The translations under genes were made by a program, and so were the position numbers. From the NCBI RefSeq assembly GCF_000429905.1, contig NZ_AUCT01000029.1:1-64000 (forward strand): a stretch of DNA of 64,000 bases. The letters are read 5' to 3'. Position 1 is the first letter of the stretch. Each line of letters opens with the position of its first letter. The DNA is from Desulfatibacillum aliphaticivorans DSM 15576 (GTDB lineage: Bacteria; Desulfobacterota; Desulfobacteria; Desulfobacterales; Desulfatibacillaceae). Of this stretch, positions 49,983 through 57,802 are shown in pieces. The notes below the pieces were generated by a model that was not told the origin of the DNA, did not search any database, and saw only the letters and a program-made list of their open reading frames with translations.

Positions 49983-50600
49983 TTAATGAATGGATTTGGT
50001 ACAGACGGGATAGGCAACCAGACTCTCCTGGGCGAAATCAACCGAAACGGGTTCGCCGAAAGGGACGCCCTGGGCGTTCCCGGCCGTACTTTCTGAGACG
50101 AGAATTTCAAACCCATGCTTCTTGGCCGCTTCCTCCACGGCATGGGCGATGCTCACCTCCTTGCCCATGACCGAGTAGCCCATGCGCTGGTCGGATCCCA
50201 TATTCCCCACGACCATTTGGCCGGTGTTAATCCCGATTCTTATCCCGGGGCATGGATATCCGCGCTCCGCCGCCCAGACATGAAACCGCTTCATGGCCTG
50301 GATTTGGGCCATGGCCGCTTCGCAGGCCAATTGGGCGCTATGCTTCTCCGTCTCAAAAAGCCCCCAGAAGGCGAAAATTTTGTCCCCTTCAAACCGGTCC
50401 ACGCATCCTTCCCGGGAATGAATCTCCTCGACGTTCAGCTCACAATACCGGTTCATGAACTCGGACAGGGCATCCAGCGGCAAGATTTCCGCAACCCGGA
50501 CGTAATCCGCCATATTGGTCACGGATACGGTCAATTCCCGTTCCTGAGCGTCGTATTTGGGCGCTTTCGGCCGTTGGATTTTCTTGATAAAGGGCCACAT
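49983..50600 (-). CDS. Degenerate class III nucleotide cyclase-domain protein
   Basis: The 205 residues form a single class III cyclase homology domain: ALSEFMNRYCELNVEEI, GCVDRFEGDKIFAFWG, GIRIGINTGQMVVGNMGS and RMGYSVMGKEVSIAHAVEE. The expected first metal aspartate in FxD is Asn here (VTNMADY). The second (EGD) is kept. The transition-state Asn and Arg of VNxAxR are Ser and Ala. Three of the key catalytic positions are thus changed, so the protein is probably inactive and may bind nucleotides or partners. There is no membrane or regulatory domain. It is 18 bp upstream of the DUF6794-type gene and probably cotranscribed. Confidence 0.8.
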   Translation of the reverse strand: MWPFIKKIQRPKAPKYDAQERELTVSVTNMADYVRVAEILPLDALSEFMNRYCELNVEEIHSREGCVDRFEGDKIFAFWGLFETEKHSAQLACEAAMAQIQAMKRFHVWAAERGYPCPGIRIGINTGQMVVGNMGSDQRMGYSVMGKEVSIAHAVEEAAKKHGFEILVSESTAGNAQGVPFGEPVSVDFAQESLVAYPVCTKSIH

Positions 50601-50752
50601 GGGGTTTTGCCTCTCGGCTTGCGCAACATAATTTCACATCTTTTATTCTGTCACAGGGTTTTATATCATCACTTCAACCTCATAGCAAATGCCAATATTA
50701 GGTTGGGAATAGCTTGCAAAATCCAACATCAGTGTGAATAGCCGCGCCTACC

Positions 50753-50774
50753 TAAAAAACCGCCGCGAAGCGGC
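50753..50774 (-). terminator. Second terminator downstream of the Cache gene
   Basis: On the minus strand GCCGC-TTC-GCGGC is followed by GGTTTTTTAGG. It is the distal of two terminators for the Cache gene at 50917. Confidence 0.6.
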
Positions 50775-50811
50775 ATCCATTTTTGTTTGGCAAAAGCTGA
50801 CTCCCGAAGCC

Positions 50812-50860
50812 CAAAAACAGCAATGGGGCCGCGGGAATGGTCTCCCATGCAGCCCCATTG
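50812..50860 (-). terminator. First terminator downstream of the Cache gene
   Basis: CAATGGGGC (minus strand, from 50860) pairs with GCCCCATTG (ending 50821), with an internal stem, and is followed by CTGTTTTT. Confidence 0.8.
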
Positions 50861-50916
50861 ATATTGTTCGGGCTAAACAGGCCGGGCGGCCTTTCGTCCG
50901 CCTATCTTACTCAGGC

Positions 50917-51393
50917 TTATTCGTAAATGCCGGCGCACATGGCGTAGGGCTGGTTGGGAACTTTCTTGACGTAGGTGATTTTGGGGGAAGGCCCCTGGTC
51001 GCCGGGCTTGGGCCACATGTAGCTGACCCACCCTTCTCCCTGATTGACGGCCACGCTGATGAACTCTGCGAAGAACATCTTGCCGTTCACGTCCTTGGCC
51101 ATCATGAGATTGCGCCCGATAAGCGCCGGGCTGATGGGATGCGCTGCGTTGCACTGTTTTTCCAGGTCCAGGCAAAAAACATAAGAATCCTTCCAGACAA
51201 ACTCCCCCCCTTTGTCGTTGATCGCCTTGAAGGCCTCCGCCGCGCCTTTAGTCTCCATCAATTGCGCCGCCGCCTCACACTTACCGATGCATTCCTCCTT
51301 GGTAGCCTTATCGGCTGCAAAAGCCGGAAATACCAAAGAAAACAGGGCCGCAACCACGGCTGCTTTGGGCAGCCATCCAAACATTTTTTTCAT
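50917..51393 (-). CDS. Stand-alone periplasmic Cache-domain protein (paralogue 2)
   Basis: The start at 51393 has GGAGGGAG 2-6 nt upstream and begins a proper signal peptide (MKKMFGWLPKAAVVAALF, cut after FAA). The 158-residue precursor shares VWKDSYVFCLDLEK, AHPISPALIGRN, VNGKMFFAEFISVAV, GEGWVSYMWPKPG and KVPNQPYAMCAGIY with the protein at 11764-12246, so the two are paralogues. This copy has no chemoreceptor beside it. It may deliver a ligand signal to a receptor encoded elsewhere. It is monocistronic, with two terminators. Confidence 0.82.
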   Translation of the reverse strand: MKKMFGWLPKAAVVAALFSLVFPAFAADKATKEECIGKCEAAAQLMETKGAAEAFKAINDKGGEFVWKDSYVFCLDLEKQCNAAHPISPALIGRNLMMAKDVNGKMFFAEFISVAVNQGEGWVSYMWPKPGDQGPSPKITYVKKVPNQPYAMCAGIYE

Positions 51394-51662
51394 ACTCCCT
51401 CCACTCTCAATGCTGCAGTAGCAAAAAAAGGCCGGCGCATTCATCGTCTGGCGCTATGGCCGGAACAAGCGTAGAAATAATACAATGGGGGGGCGCATCC
51501 GTAAAGGGAAAATTTATATTAACAAGAATTTCAGCATATAAGCGTAATCCGCGCCTCATATAAGATGGACTGCGAGGAGTTGGACAGTGTCTCTTTTTTG
51601 ATTGTAAGATGGTTACTATCCAATCAAAAAGGTTTTGATTGATATTTATCTTTGATGAGCGG

Positions 51663-51742
51663 GACTATCAAACGGTCTTCACCGATAATCCGCGCTAAAA
51701 ACGCCCGTAATCACGACTTGGGCGGTTTGTATCTTGGGCCGG
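51663..51742. repeat. 80-bp direct repeat, copy A
   Basis: It matches 53448-53527 in 69 of 80 positions without gaps. It contains the 3' end of a gene coding for GPRYKPPKS-stop plus about 48 bp of downstream DNA. Differences in the coding part are synonymous (CCA AGA versus CCC CGG). The two copies bracket the AbiE locus in the same orientation. Confidence 0.85.
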
Positions 51743-51785
51743 ATATCTGTTTTGAAATCATTGGGGACATCTCCAAAAGAGTTCC
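51711..51785 (-). pseudogene. Relict 3' end of a second ferredoxin gene
   Basis: The frame GTLLEMSPMISKQISGPRYKPPKS followed by TGA aligns with the last residues of the gene at 53496 (GSLLYQLSPKQLTGPRYKPPKS), with a 2-3-residue length difference. Upstream of it the frame is closed by TAA. It is all that remains of a paralogue whose body was lost, probably when the AbiE genes arrived. Confidence 0.75.
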
Positions 51786-51826
51786 TTAAACTCAAAATCT
51801 GCGCAATTCATGAAACAAAATCCGCT

Positions 51827-52780
51827 TTACTCGGATAATGCATTATAATGATAAATTATTCTTTCAAGCGCATGAACCGCTCCCTCAAATCCTGTCAGTT
51901 CATCCTCGGGCGCATAGGACATGCTTGTTACAAACATCGTATACTCTTTTTTGTACAAATCATCCTCTTTCAGAATTTTTAATGTGTTCGCCAGTCTGTC
52001 AATAACAGACATATTCGCAATAATATCGCCGCCCCTTTGATTTTTATCTTGTTCCAAAGATTTTTTAGCTGAGGATACAAAATCATCTGATGCGTCTAAA
52101 ATCATATTCTCCAGCGCAGCAAGGTCATGAAGATGTCGTATGATTGTGGGGTCATCTTTCTCATCCGCCCTGTCACGAACGAGGATACGCCACGTTAATG
52201 CACTTAATTTGTCGCCTGCCGTCTCTATAGCCGAGACGCAGTCAATTTCAAGCTCCGGGTCTGATTTTGCCATTTCAGACGCCATTGAACGTATACTCCG
52301 GCGTTCAAAAGGCCGATTAAGTTCCTTAAAAGACATCTCTAACTGAAGATGCGGTCTTAGGGATGCGGCATCCTAAAACCTGTCGTATTGAATAGGTATT
52401 TTGAAGAAACGATGGCTGTCGCCGCGCTGGATTTTATCTTCGTCAATATTGAAGCGCTCATCCCTTTGTATTGCAGAGACCAACTCCCTGCGAAAGGCTC
52501 TTCTTTGTCCAGCGGACAGCGAGACGCCCTCAGGAATAGTCAGTATAAAATCCAAATCCTCGGAAAATCGTTTTATCAGACCATAGCCTTTGGAGAGGCT
52601 GGTTCCGCCTGAAAATACAATTTTCACCTCTTTATCGCTTTTGAAATCAGATAGAAGGACAAGGAGTTGCACCGCGTACCAATCCTTCTCGATAAACGAC
52701 GGATCAAGACCTAACTCTAAGGAAATATCCTGAATAACAGTTTTATCAACTGACTTTTTCAAAAGAGATATACCTTCCAT
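51827..52780 (-). pseudogene. abiEii: AbiEii-type nucleotidyltransferase toxin interrupted by an in-frame TAG
   Basis: AbiEii is the toxin of type IV AbiE systems and a nucleotidyltransferase. The N-terminal part (residues 1-135) has IEKDWYAVQLL, GGTSLSK at 58-64 and EDLDF at 74-78. Codon 136 (52373-52375) is TAG. The same frame continues with DAASLRPHLQLEMSFKELN and then the usual C-terminal helical domain (SALTWRILVRD, IIRHLHDLAALE) to 51827. The total of 317 codons is a normal size. Genes nearby use TAG as a real stop, so recoding is unlikely. The start at 52780 overlaps the antitoxin gene. It is probably an inactivated toxin; a truncated N-terminal enzyme is possible. Confidence 0.85.
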
Positions 52781-53186
52781 TATAGCCAATACGCCGCACA
52801 ATCCTGCCTTTGACGCCAATCACACGCCCGGTTGGAACTTGGGTTGTTTTCCCTGAATTATAAGCCCTCTCGGCGGATGATGGGACCACCTTAACGCCGA
52901 GTTTTTTCAGAAGCTCTTTTGCAAGTTCCGGCAGGGGCTTCTCCGGAACAACAGCGCCGCTAACGCTTGATCTTTTAGAGCGGGCGTAGGCCCCGTAACC
53001 CAGACTAACCAGGACCCCCTTTTTCACAAGCCCCCTCAAAATGCGTCCGACCTGATCGTAGCCGCCAATATCCTTGAAATCATCACGCACAAAAACAGGC
53101 GTCTTACTACGCTTCACGCGGTAGGTTATCTTGCTCTCTAAGGTGTTTTTTACCGGCACGGCCGCCTCCTTCCAAAAATACGACAT
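52746..53186 (-). CDS. AbiEi-like antitoxin / DUF6088 regulator
   Basis: The 146 residues have a winged-helix N-terminus (VFVRDDFKDIGGYDQVGRILRGL, GVLVSLGYGAYARSK) and a short C-terminal domain ending RIVRRIGYNGRYISFEKVS. It fits the AbiEi/DUF6088 antitoxins that pair with AbiEii and autorepress. A start at an internal GTG (VKNTLESK) is also possible. It overlaps the toxin gene by about 35 bp, the usual arrangement. It looks intact although its toxin is broken. The surrounding DNA is more AT-rich than the rest of the window, which fits acquisition by transfer. Confidence 0.78.
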   Translation of the reverse strand: MSYFWKEAAVPVKNTLESKITYRVKRSKTPVFVRDDFKDIGGYDQVGRILRGLVKKGVLVSLGYGAYARSKRSSVSGAVVPEKPLPELAKELLKKLGVKVVPSSAERAYNSGKTTQVPTGRVIGVKGRIVRRIGYNGRYISFEKVS

Positions 53187-53447
53187 CTACACTTTCAAAT
53201 ATACGACAGTACTAAATTGATTTCAAGCTAAAAATATATTGTATATCAATATATTATATTAAACTTGTAAACTCGTCGAAATATATTATTTCAAAAAATA
53301 AGTATGTGCTTTCTGACAGGAAATTCCATAATTTTTGGGACATCCCAGAATAATCCACTAACCATGAACTTCGAGCAGGGAGGTCTGACTCAACAATCCA
53401 GATGGACGCCCCAAAAAAACCCATAGAAAATTTTTCATAAATGGCAG
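53187..53447. other. AT-rich flank of the AbiE locus
   Basis: About 260 bp of low-GC DNA without a recognisable gene. The 68-codon frame at 53254-53460 lacks a ribosome site and a known family. The region probably carries the antitoxin promoter and arrived with the locus. Confidence 0.45.
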
Positions 53448-53527
53448 GATTATCAAACAATCTTCACCGATAATCTGCGCGAAAAACGCCCTGATTCACG
53501 ACTTGGGCGGTTTGTACCGGGGGCCGG
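53448..53527. repeat. 80-bp direct repeat, copy B
   Basis: It holds the 3' end of the ferredoxin gene (stop at 53496-53498) and the DNA just after it. 69 of 80 positions equal copy A at 51663-51742. Confidence 0.85.
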
Positions 53528-54707
53528 TCAATTGCTTGGGGGAAAGCTGATACAGCAGGCTTCCCGCCCCCAGGGTGAGCCTGGGCAGCAGGGATTTCTG
53601 GATGCCTTTCAGCTCCTCGATCCGCTCGGCCGCGTAGGCCAGGACGTCCTTGGAAGGCGGTTTATGACCGTAGCGCTCCTTGAGGCTGATGGCTTTGGTC
53701 TTGCCGCATTTGGGGACGCACAGGCCGCAGCCGATGCATCGGGTGTGGTCGATGACCGCCTTGTCGTCCACCAGGGAGAGGGCCTCCATGGGGCAGATTT
53801 CCACGCACTGGTTGCAGCCGATGCATTTATCCGCGTCCACGCTGGCCTCAAAATGGCTTTTGGCGATGATGGTGGGGATGTTGTATTCCTTGAGGATGCG
53901 CATGACGCCGCAGCAGCAGGTGCAGCACGAGCACACCTGCATGGGGTCTTCCAGGTTGTCCACCATGTTCACCAGGCCCGCTTCCACGGCGGCGGCTTTG
54001 GCGTCCAGGAATTCCTCCCGGGAAACCCTTCGGGCGATATTTTTGTCTATAGCCATGTCCGCCAGCCAGCCCATGGCCGAACACGCGTGCATGGCCCGTC
54101 CGCACCCCTGCCCCAGGTATTCCTGATGCGTCCGGCAGGCGCACACGTCCACCAGGGAGAAGCTCCGGTTCCGTTCCACGATTTCAGAATACCTGTCCGT
54201 GGCCAGGGGCATGACGCCCGTGGTGGACTCCAGGGATTTTTCAATGGGCACGATTCGGCCGAAGCGCAGGTCTTTTCCCTTGGCCTTGTCCTTAAAATAG
54301 AGCATGTATTCGTGGTACACGTCTTCAAACAATCTGGCGAATTCCCTGTAAAAAGGAGCATTTTCGGCATCGCTTTTGCTCCGGATCATCTGGGATTCAA
54401 ATATGCCGGGCGCCAAAGGAAGGAGATTGTAAACGGGAACCCCGGCCATGGTCAGGCGCAAGATCATAAACCGGTCTCCCAGGTCCTCCAAAATGGGCCG
54501 CACCGTCTCCAAAGGCAGGTTGGCATACCGGGCCACGGTCTTGGCCGGCTTGGGCGCAAAGGACAGGGCGTTCAACACCTTCGCCTCCTGTTCGTCGAAT
54601 AAAAACTTGACCAAAGCCAGCAGGGAATCGGTTACAAGCACGTTAGGAAACATGCTTTTAAAAACGAATTTCTCGGCCAGGGACCGGTATATTTTCAAGC
54701 TGCTCAT
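53496..54707 (-). CDS. Multi-cysteine ferredoxin-domain protein with winged-helix-like N-terminus (B)
   Basis: The 403 residues begin with a region resembling a winged helix (about 35-115: EQEAKVLNALSFAPKPAKTVARY, LPLETVRPILEDL). A Cys-rich central part follows (VDVCACRTHQEYLGQGCG, then VCSCCTCCCGVMR), and two [4Fe-4S] motifs (CIGCNQCVEICP and CIGCGLCVPKC). A C-terminal tail ends GPRYKPPKS. It shares order and motifs with the gene at 56556-57644. It is 9 bp downstream of the DUF362 gene and probably in its operon. It may be a redox protein or redox-responsive regulator; neither is proven. Its 3' end is duplicated at 51663-51742. Confidence 0.75.
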   Translation of the reverse strand: MSSLKIYRSLAEKFVFKSMFPNVLVTDSLLALVKFLFDEQEAKVLNALSFAPKPAKTVARYANLPLETVRPILEDLGDRFMILRLTMAGVPVYNLLPLAPGIFESQMIRSKSDAENAPFYREFARLFEDVYHEYMLYFKDKAKGKDLRFGRIVPIEKSLESTTGVMPLATDRYSEIVERNRSFSLVDVCACRTHQEYLGQGCGRAMHACSAMGWLADMAIDKNIARRVSREEFLDAKAAAVEAGLVNMVDNLEDPMQVCSCCTCCCGVMRILKEYNIPTIIAKSHFEASVDADKCIGCNQCVEICPMEALSLVDDKAVIDHTRCIGCGLCVPKCGKTKAISLKERYGHKPPSKDVLAYAAERIEELKGIQKSLLPRLTLGAGSLLYQLSPKQLTGPRYKPPKS

Positions 54708-54716
54708 CGCAATCTC

Positions 54717-55874
54717 CTATTTAAACGAAAACAACCATTGCAGCGTCCCTTTTTTCAAGCCGATGGCGGCTTCCGGGCAAATTTCCATGCAGCAGAAGCA
54801 ACGGATGCATTTTCGATAGTCAAAAACCGGCGTTTTTTTGCCCTCCCGGGGCTTGGAGATGGCTTCCGCCGGACAGGTTTTCATGCATTGATAGCATAAA
54901 ACGCATTTTTCCGGGTTTGGGGCCGGTTTTTCCACCAGCCAGTTTTTTACCGTTTTGGACGTCAGGGGCCACACCACTCCGCCGTAAACGGTGTTTTTCG
55001 GCGGCGTAAACCGGCATGCCAAATCCTGAATGCTTTCCCCCAGCACCTGGATGTCATCCGGCGAGTTGGGGCCGAAATCCCTCTTAAAGCCCTGCACCAG
55101 GGTATACGCCTTATCGGCATCCAGGCCCGCGGTCTTTACCGCAACCCAGTCCACGGCGATGGCGTCCTCTCCGGCGATGACCACGCCCCAATCCCTGGGC
55201 GAGCCCGTAGGCCCCGGCCCCTCCCCTTCCATGGAGCGCACGCCGTCTACAATATGAAAGATTCTCCTGCCGTCCCCCAATCCGTACTTCAGGCCGCCGT
55301 AAAGGTCCAGCAAATAATCGGCGAAATCCATCTGGTCGGGCACGCGCATGTGCATCCGGGATTTTTTCAAACCGGGAATCGTCCCGAACCAATGCTTTAC
55401 CGCGCCGGTTACGTAGGAATAGGAATGGGTCTTGAATTTCACCAGATTCAGGATGACGTCCGCCTCAAAATAGGCGGCGGAAATATCAATGGTCCGGTAC
55501 AGCTTGGCGTGCTCCCAGTGCAAGGGCCGGGTGGGGACCGGATCGGCGACTTCAATGCCCAGTTCCTCCACAATGGGGCCGTAGCCAGCCTTTTTAAGCG
55601 TATTTTCCAGGGAGAAAAAATTGGGGTTTTCAATCAAAACCGGATGGCCGCCGTAATCTTTGACGATGGACGCAACCGCCCGAAAAAACACGGGATGAGT
55701 GACCACGCATTTATCCGGATGGCTGGGCATCAACAGATTGGGCTTCAGGGCGACCCTCAAACCGCCCAATGAAGAAAGATCGAATCCGGCCGCCGTCACT
55801 CCCCTTGCGACGACATCCTTCAAGGTTTCGAAATCATACTCCTTACACCGCATCAAGGCCACTATAGTCTTCAA
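54717..55874 (-). CDS. DUF362 protein with C-terminal double ferredoxin domain
   Basis: The 385 residues have the DUF362 domain (about 1-290: VALKPNLLMPSHPDKCVVTHP, VKFKTHSYSYVTGAVKHWFGTIPG, HIVDGVRSMEGEGP, IAVDWVAVKTAGL). Two [4Fe-4S] motifs follow at the C-terminus (CVLCYQCMKTCPAEAI and CIRCFCCMEICPEAAI). DUF362-ferredoxin proteins are common in anaerobes and act in unknown iron-sulfur redox reactions. It is in a minus-strand series: TetR gene upstream with a 14-bp gap, ferredoxin B gene 9 bp downstream. All three are likely cotranscribed and oppositely oriented to the LuxE/LuxC operon they may serve. Confidence 0.87.
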   Translation of the reverse strand: MKTIVALMRCKEYDFETLKDVVARGVTAAGFDLSSLGGLRVALKPNLLMPSHPDKCVVTHPVFFRAVASIVKDYGGHPVLIENPNFFSLENTLKKAGYGPIVEELGIEVADPVPTRPLHWEHAKLYRTIDISAAYFEADVILNLVKFKTHSYSYVTGAVKHWFGTIPGLKKSRMHMRVPDQMDFADYLLDLYGGLKYGLGDGRRIFHIVDGVRSMEGEGPGPTGSPRDWGVVIAGEDAIAVDWVAVKTAGLDADKAYTLVQGFKRDFGPNSPDDIQVLGESIQDLACRFTPPKNTVYGGVVWPLTSKTVKNWLVEKPAPNPEKCVLCYQCMKTCPAEAISKPREGKKTPVFDYRKCIRCFCCMEICPEAAIGLKKGTLQWLFSFK

Positions 55875-55888
55875 GCTGTTCTCCTTTG

Positions 55889-56527
55889 TCAGGAGGCGTC
55901 TCCCCTCCCCGTCAAAACATGGATGGAATCATTCAACACCTGCTCAAAATCAAAACCGGACTGGACGCTTCGGGCCGAGGCCAGGGTCAGTTCCGCCACG
56001 CCGGTGATCATGCTCCAAATAATAGGTATGGCGCGGGCGGGGTCCAGGCCGTTCAGCATGGGCGCCATTGCCGGGCGCGCCAGGATAAAATGTATCTTCT
56101 CCAGGATTCGGCCCAGCAGGGTATTCAACTCTTCCATAAGATCGGGATTGACGTCCTTCGTCTTGTCGCCCTGCTCGTAAAAATACCCCATTGCGCTGAT
56201 GTATCTTCCGCATTGCAGGTAATAGTCCTTGTAATCATGCGCCATGGCTTTAAAAGCCTTTACCGGGTCAGGCTCCTGGATTCTTTCCTCAAAAACCGCG
56301 TCCAAGGCCGCAAGATGCCTAAGAAGAATGCTTAAAAGCAGTTCCTCCTTGTTCTTGAAATACACATAGATGGAGCCCACGGAAAGCCCTGCGGCCTTGG
56401 CCACGCTGCGAATGGCCACCCCGTCGATCCCCTTGGCCGTAAGGATTTCCTCCGCCGTGTCCGTAATGGCCTGCCTGCGATCTTCCTTTTGCGATTTGCG
56501 TAATTCCCTGAATCGTTTGACGGTCAC
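55889..56527 (-). CDS. TetR family transcriptional regulator
   Basis: The start is GTG 56527, with GGAGA 7 nt upstream; an in-frame ATG at 56566 would overlap the ferredoxin gene. The 212 residues have a TetR DNA-binding domain near 18-65 (RRQAITDTAEEILTAKGIDGV, IRSVAKAAGLSVGSIYVYFKNKEELL) and an all-helical ligand domain. Such regulators near acyl-CoA genes often respond to acyl-CoAs. The best operator candidate is the tandem palindrome TGAACTATGTTCA at 57732-57763 in front of the LuxE-like gene. The ligand is unknown. It lies between two ferredoxin-type genes on the same strand. Confidence 0.9.
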   Translation of the reverse strand: MTVKRFRELRKSQKEDRRQAITDTAEEILTAKGIDGVAIRSVAKAAGLSVGSIYVYFKNKEELLLSILLRHLAALDAVFEERIQEPDPVKAFKAMAHDYKDYYLQCGRYISAMGYFYEQGDKTKDVNPDLMEELNTLLGRILEKIHFILARPAMAPMLNGLDPARAIPIIWSMITGVAELTLASARSVQSGFDFEQVLNDSIHVLTGRGDAS

Positions 56528-56555
56528 AAAAAATCTCCAAAAATTGAAATATCCC

Positions 56556-57644
56556 CTACACCCCAAGCCCTACGATGAAATCCGGCCGGGGCGGAGGCGC
56601 TTTTTCCGCACACCGAACCATGCTAATGGCTTCCTGGGGACACACCGTAGCGCAGTTGCCGCACCCAATGCAATATTCCCCGGCGATTACGGCGGCGTCC
56701 CCGTCCAGGGAGATGGCCGCCACCTGGCACCTGTCCAGGCACTCGCCGCATCCTATGCAAAGATCGCCGTCTATTCTGGCGGCGAAATTGGAAGGATACA
56801 CCATGCGCACGCCCCGGTATTTTTTCATCTTGATCATAAAGTCGCAGCAGCATCCGCAGCAATTGCAAAGCACAATGTTGTCGCCGTCGAAATTGCTCAC
56901 ATTGTGCACCAGCCCGGCTTTTTCGCTGGCTTCCAAAATTTCCATGCACTCCTCCCGGGTGGCCCTGGAGGCGAAGCCGCGATCCACCACATAATCCGCC
57001 GCGCTTCCGAAATACAAACAGGTGTGGGAAGGCGCGTCCTTCACCTTGCAGGGATCTCCCGTCAACTTGGCCTGCTGCCTGCAATGACAGACTGCGGCGG
57101 CGAACGAGCTTTCGGCCTTGATAACCTCGGCCACCCTTTCGTAAGGCTGAACCCCGGACTCCAACGGCAACTCCTGCTCAACCGTCAGGGTGCGCAGGGC
57201 CGGCTTGATCACACGGCGAGCCTTTTCCGGCATCATGAAAAGCCCTTTGACCGCTTCCTCCACCCCGTCCAGCATTTTCTTGATCAATTTTGCCTGGCGA
57301 ACCTCGACTGCATCCTCCCTGCCGCGCATGAGTTGCAGCTCAATCAAGCCGGGCATGAACGGAGGCAAAGAATACTCCCGCACGCCCGAATCCTTGTCCT
57401 TGGAAAAAACCAGACCCTTATCCGCCATGGATTCCAGCATAGCCCGCAATTCCTCCGGTTCCCTCTCCATAGCTTCCGCCAAAGCCTCCACCGGATGGGA
57501 GCCCAAGGGAAAATCGGCGCCTACTTGCGCCTCCTCCTCATTGAATATGGATTGCAGAAACCCCAGAACCTCCGGCACCAGCGGCATTCTTGTAGGATTT
57601 TTGTTCAGCCTTTCTCCCAGCCTGGTGTATACGTCCTCTTTCAT
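56556..57644 (-). CDS. Multi-cysteine ferredoxin-domain protein with winged-helix-like N-terminus (A)
   Basis: The start 57644 has GGGGGAG just upstream. The 362 residues parallel the gene at 53496: winged-helix-like region (HPVEALAEAMEREPEELRAMLESMADKGLV), AVCHCRQQAKLTGDPC, LCNCCGCCCDFMIKM and two [4Fe-4S] motifs (CIGCGECLDRCQ, CIGCGNCATVCP). The shared C-x-CC-x-CCC element lies outside the ferredoxin motifs and probably holds a further cluster or metal. It is the first gene of the minus-strand series and divergent from the LuxE-like gene, with a shared regulatory region of 158 bp. The function is unknown; an electron carrier or redox sensor is likely. Confidence 0.75.
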   Translation of the reverse strand: MKEDVYTRLGERLNKNPTRMPLVPEVLGFLQSIFNEEEAQVGADFPLGSHPVEALAEAMEREPEELRAMLESMADKGLVFSKDKDSGVREYSLPPFMPGLIELQLMRGREDAVEVRQAKLIKKMLDGVEEAVKGLFMMPEKARRVIKPALRTLTVEQELPLESGVQPYERVAEVIKAESSFAAAVCHCRQQAKLTGDPCKVKDAPSHTCLYFGSAADYVVDRGFASRATREECMEILEASEKAGLVHNVSNFDGDNIVLCNCCGCCCDFMIKMKKYRGVRMVYPSNFAARIDGDLCIGCGECLDRCQVAAISLDGDAAVIAGEYCIGCGNCATVCPQEAISMVRCAEKAPPPRPDFIVGLGV

Positions 57645-57722
57645 ACTCCCCCTTGGCGCCTGTAATGGGCTGTTGGATGATTGAAAAAAACAGCGCAACA
57701 TTGGAAATCACGCAAATTTTCG

Positions 57723-57751
57723 TTGACGACATGAACTATGTTCATTATCAT
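57723..57751 (+). promoter_or_regulatory. Promoter of the LuxE/LuxC-like operon
   Basis: TTGACG (57723-57728) and TATCAT (57746-57751) are spaced 17 bp, with a predicted start near 57758 and a leader of about 45 nt. Confidence 0.65.
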
Positions 57752-57763
57752 GGACTATGTTCA
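57732..57763. promoter_or_regulatory. Tandem palindromic operator, likely for the TetR regulator
   Basis: TGAACTATGTTCA (57732-57744) is a perfect 5+3+5 palindrome inside the promoter spacer. TGGACTATGTTCA (57751-57763) repeats it with one mismatch, 19 bp further on, over the transcription start. Binding would block initiation. The TetR gene at 55889-56527 is the nearest candidate. Confidence 0.65.
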
Positions 57764-57802
57764 AAAAAATATCAACCCTTTTCCCGCCCCAGGAGAACGC
57801 CT

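Noticed and set aside
52373..52375. TAG read as pyrrolysine in AbiEii
   Set aside because: No reason for pyrrolysine at this site, and TAG ends intact genes at 7616, 21097 and 31740, so a nonsense mutation is simpler.
53254..53460. 68-codon frame beside the AbiE antitoxin
   Set aside because: No ribosome site, no family and located in AT-rich DNA where such frames arise by chance.
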